A stretch of 7,009 nt of DNA, from positions 1 to 7,009 of the forward strand of contig JAEXJU010000365.1 in the NCBI GenBank assembly GCA_023448955.1, read 5' to 3'. Both the position numbers and the translations under genes were made by a program. A model generated the notes under the pieces. That model was not told the DNA's origin. It searched no databases and saw only the letters and a program-made list of their open reading frames with translations. Origin of the DNA: Bacteroidota bacterium (GTDB lineage Bacteria > Bacteroidota > Bacteroidia > Flavobacteriales > Weeksellaceae). Shown here piece after piece: positions 5,306 to 7,009 of the stretch (positions are counted from its first letter, which is position 1; the number at the start of each line of letters is the position of its first letter).

Positions 5306-6170
5306 GAGAAGGAATAAAATATAAACTTTGTGGTATTTTTTTTACTTTGATACTGAATCGTTCACCTGAAATATAGACCCCTTTTTCGGTTGCAGTTATT
5401 CCTTCAATTTGTCCAATGTTAAAAGCTCTTCCCAGAGAAAATTTCTTCAAAGGTTTATTAAAAAACAGATTTCCGTTTTCGTCTTTTTCAAAGATCATCA
5501 TATAAACCGATGCTTTTTTAGTATAACCTACAACATACAGTCTATTACCAAAAAAGGAGGCATCTGTCACCACAAAACCTGTATCAAAAGTTTCCAGCTT
5601 TTTTGCTGGCTGATTTTCTGTGAGGTTTTTATCAATGACGTAATGTGATACAGTATTGGTAATCCATTCTTTCGTAAAAAGATGAATAGTTTCATCGAGG
5701 AAAATCATCGCTTCTGCATCGAAATTATTATTGATGTTTCTGGGTGCAAAATCAGTTTGTTCAGGATAAAAAAACGGAATGGTTCTGATAGAATCTACAA
5801 GCAAAGAATCATTTTTAAAGGGAATATGATATAGTTTTAGATCTTTCCTCGTTCCCAGATTATTTCCAAAATCTCCGATATAAAAACTGTTTCCATCGTT
5901 TGTGATGGCTTCCCAGTCCGTGTTTTTAAGACCTGTCTGGAAAGTTTTTTCAATATAGGAACTTCCCGGTTTTATTTCAAAAATTTCGCTGGTATTTCCG
6001 CTGTCGTTAAAAGAAAACAATCTGTCATCAATATTTGTTAAACCAGAACTTTCTCTCAGTGAGTCACTCAGTACAGTAATTTTGTATTTTCTGAGATTCA
6101 GCTTTTCAGTCTTCTGGGAAAATGCAAAAAGCGGAGTGAGCAAAACAAAAATCAGCAGTATTTTTTTCAT
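5280..6170 (-). CDS. Secreted beta-propeller-like protein of unknown function
   Basis: The 296-residue protein starts with a clear signal peptide (M-K-K-I-L-L ... F-A-F-S-Q, about 19 residues). No lipobox and no T9SS tail are present, so it is probably periplasmic. The mature part is built from beta-strand-rich units with spaced short motifs: E-S-S-G-L and N-D-S-G (about 41-59), D-W-E-A-I-T then I-G-D-F-G-N-N (about 85-104), D-A-E-A-M (about 150) and I-E-G-I-T-A (about 258). This order recalls a widespread Bacteroidota group of propeller-like proteins distantly similar to SdiA-regulated or phytase-like domains. The acidic D-x-E and E-G-I motifs could bind metal, which is inference. No enzyme activity can be assigned. 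I chose ATG at 6170: the frame extends to a TTG at 6185, but that adds five residues before the signal peptide. It converges on the peptidase gene. Confidence 0.86.
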   Translation of the reverse strand: MKKILLIFVLLTPLFAFSQKTEKLNLRKYKITVLSDSLRESSGLTNIDDRLFSFNDSGNTSEIFEIKPGSSYIEKTFQTGLKNTDWEAITNDGNSFYIGDFGNNLGTRKDLKLYHIPFKNDSLLVDSIRTIPFFYPEQTDFAPRNINNNFDAEAMIFLDETIHLFTKEWITNTVSHYVIDKNLTENQPAKKLETFDTGFVVTDASFFGNRLYVVGYTKKASVYMMIFEKDENGNLFFNKPLKKFSLGRAFNIGQIEGITATEKGVYISGERFSIKVKKIPQSLYFIPSQKIIPKTN

Positions 6171-6250
6171 TGGATTAAAATTCAAAATTGAAAATTGAAA
6201 GACTTAGATAAGTACAAGTAATCATTTAACCAGATATTTTAATTCTTATT

Positions 6251-6342
6251 CTTTGCTGAGCTATGCGCCTTTACGAACCTTAAATATTATTATCTATAAT
6301 TTCAATAAAAATCTTTGCGGGCTTTGCGTCTAAATCTATAAT
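6251..6342. repeat. Two degenerate copies of a CTTTGCG-rich intergenic repeat
   Basis: Copy one (6251-6300) reads CTTTGCTGAG, CTATGCGC, CTTTACGAAC, then TTAAAT and ATCTATAAT. Copy two (6313-6342) reads CTTTGCGGG, CTTTGCGTC, then TAAATCTATAAT. Each is a run of 8-10-nt units followed by the same A/T tail. On the minus strand they read as ACGCAAAG..GCAAAG, a motif I remember as common between genes in Chryseobacterium and relatives. They fill the gap between two minus-strand genes, and their role is unknown. Confidence 0.5.
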
Positions 6343-6358
6343 ATACATAAATACAAAA

Positions 6359-7009
6359 TTAAGGCTGATTTTTTGTCTTATTTTTCTTCGCCCAATATTC
6401 CTTCTGATATTGCTTTACGGTTTTTCCGGTTCCATCGTGTCGCCAGCCTGGAGAATTAAAAAGATAATTAAATCTATCGCTGATGCTTAAATTGGGTTGT
6501 TTCAGATCTTTGCATATTTTTCGCCATTCATAGAGTAGGGTAGTCATTGGTCCGTCATCAGGCATTTTTGGGTAGATGCCGAATTTCACCGGGACTTTAG
6601 GATCTTCCGGCTCAAAAGTTCCGAATAACTTATCCCAGAAGATGAAAACCATTCCCATATTCCTGTCCAGGTATTTTATGTTACAACCGTGATGAACTCT
6701 ATGGTGGGAAGGAGTAACCAAAATATATTCCAGAAATCCCATTTTCTTGATGGTCTGTGTGTGAACCCAGGTTCCGTAAACCTGACCAACGGCATAGCAA
6801 ACCATTACAGTCCAGGGATTGAAACCCAAAAATGCTAAAGGTGAAAAGAACATGTAGCGATACAAGGGCTGGAAAACCGGACTACGGAAACCTGTTGTCA
6901 AATTGAAATATTCCGAATTATGGTGCGTAATATGAACTGCCCAAAAAACTCTGGAACGGTGGTCTGCCAAATGGTGGAAATAGTAAGCCAGATCTGTTGC
7001 CAAAAAACA
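6359..7009 (-). CDS. Sterol desaturase / fatty acid hydroxylase superfamily protein, N-terminus beyond window
   Basis: The visible 216 residues are the C-terminal part of an integral membrane di-iron oxygenase of the fatty acid hydroxylase superfamily (sterol desaturase, carotene hydroxylase and alkylglycerol monooxygenase relatives). The histidine clusters that bind the two irons are all present: H13-x-x-x-H17 (preceded by H12), H26-x-x-H29-H30 in H-I-T-H-H-N-S-E, H83, and H102-H103-x-x-H106-H107 in S-H-H-R-V-H-H-G. The family signature N-M-G-M-V-F-I-F-W-D-K-L-F-G-T-F follows. Hydrophobic segments at about 53-80 fit membrane helices between the clusters. The substrate (lipid, sterol-like or carotenoid) cannot be decided. 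The frame stays open to the right edge; the upstream part, with the first membrane helices, is missing. The gene ends in TAA at 6359 and is followed by the repeat-filled gap, without a clear hairpin terminator. Confidence 0.95.
   Translation of the reverse strand, partial: CFLATDLAYYFHHLADHRSRVFWAVHITHHNSEYFNLTTGFRSPVFQPLYRYMFFSPLAFLGFNPWTVMVCYAVGQVYGTWVHTQTIKKMGFLEYILVTPSHHRVHHGCNIKYLDRNMGMVFIFWDKLFGTFEPEDPKVPVKFGIYPKMPDDGPMTTLLYEWRKICKDLKQPNLSISDRFNYLFNSPGWRHDGTGKTVKQYQKEYWAKKNKTKNQP

Noticed and set aside
5409..5648. 79-codon plus-strand frame opposite the propeller-like gene
   Set aside because: It is a shadow of the longer minus-strand gene that has a signal peptide and conserved motifs.
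6171..6185. TTG start extending the propeller-like protein by five residues
   Set aside because: The ATG at 6170 gives a textbook signal peptide, and the extension would put extra residues before it from a rare start codon.
7001..7003. TTG as the start of the sterol desaturase family protein
   Set aside because: The frame stays open to the window edge, and the family needs N-terminal membrane helices upstream, so this is an internal Leu codon.

Overview
The window looks like ordinary chromosome of a member of the Bacteroidota, most likely a Flavobacteriia species close to Chryseobacterium. The signs are low GC with A/T-rich intergenic gaps, starts without Shine-Dalgarno sequences, matches to the Bacteroidota promoter consensus (TTTG, about 19-21 nt, TANNTTTG), a secreted peptidase ending in a type IX secretion (T9SS) sorting domain, and protein families typical of this group. 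The assignment rests on recognition of families, not on a search.

Layout from left to right. (1) 1-366, minus: the 5' part of rarA, an AAA+ ATPase acting at stalled replication forks, cut by the window edge. (2) 496-708, minus: a 70-residue lipoprotein with its own hairpin terminator (411-443) and a good promoter (739-771). (3) 899-2629, plus: a 576-residue membrane regulator with a signal peptide, a TPR-rich periplasmic half, one transmembrane helix and a cytoplasmic AraC-type DNA-binding domain, transcribed away from the lipoprotein. (4) 2610-3587, minus: a long-chain polyprenyl diphosphate synthase starting at GTG, whose 3' end overlaps the regulator gene by 20 bp. (5) 3588-3877: a gap holding a GC-rich structured repeat (3652-3735) that lies in the predicted 5' leader of the synthase. 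(6) 3878-5263, plus: an M23 zinc peptidase with a T9SS tail. (7) 5280-6170, minus: a secreted propeller-like protein of unknown function, convergent with the peptidase and sharing a terminator hairpin with it. (8) 6171-6358: a gap with degenerate CTTTGCG-type repeats. (9) 6359-7009, minus: a sterol desaturase/fatty acid hydroxylase family membrane enzyme, cut by the right edge.

Most neighbours have unrelated jobs: fork repair, isoprenoid chain synthesis, wall hydrolysis and lipid modification. The one pair whose arrangement suggests a shared function is the small lipoprotein and the divergent TPR/AraC regulator. A TPR sensor facing the periplasm beside a gene for a tiny exported lipoprotein, with a perfect 9-bp dyad between their promoters, is a plausible one-component trans-envelope signalling unit. 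That is a hypothesis from architecture and gene order only. No mobile element, CRISPR array, tRNA or rRNA was seen.
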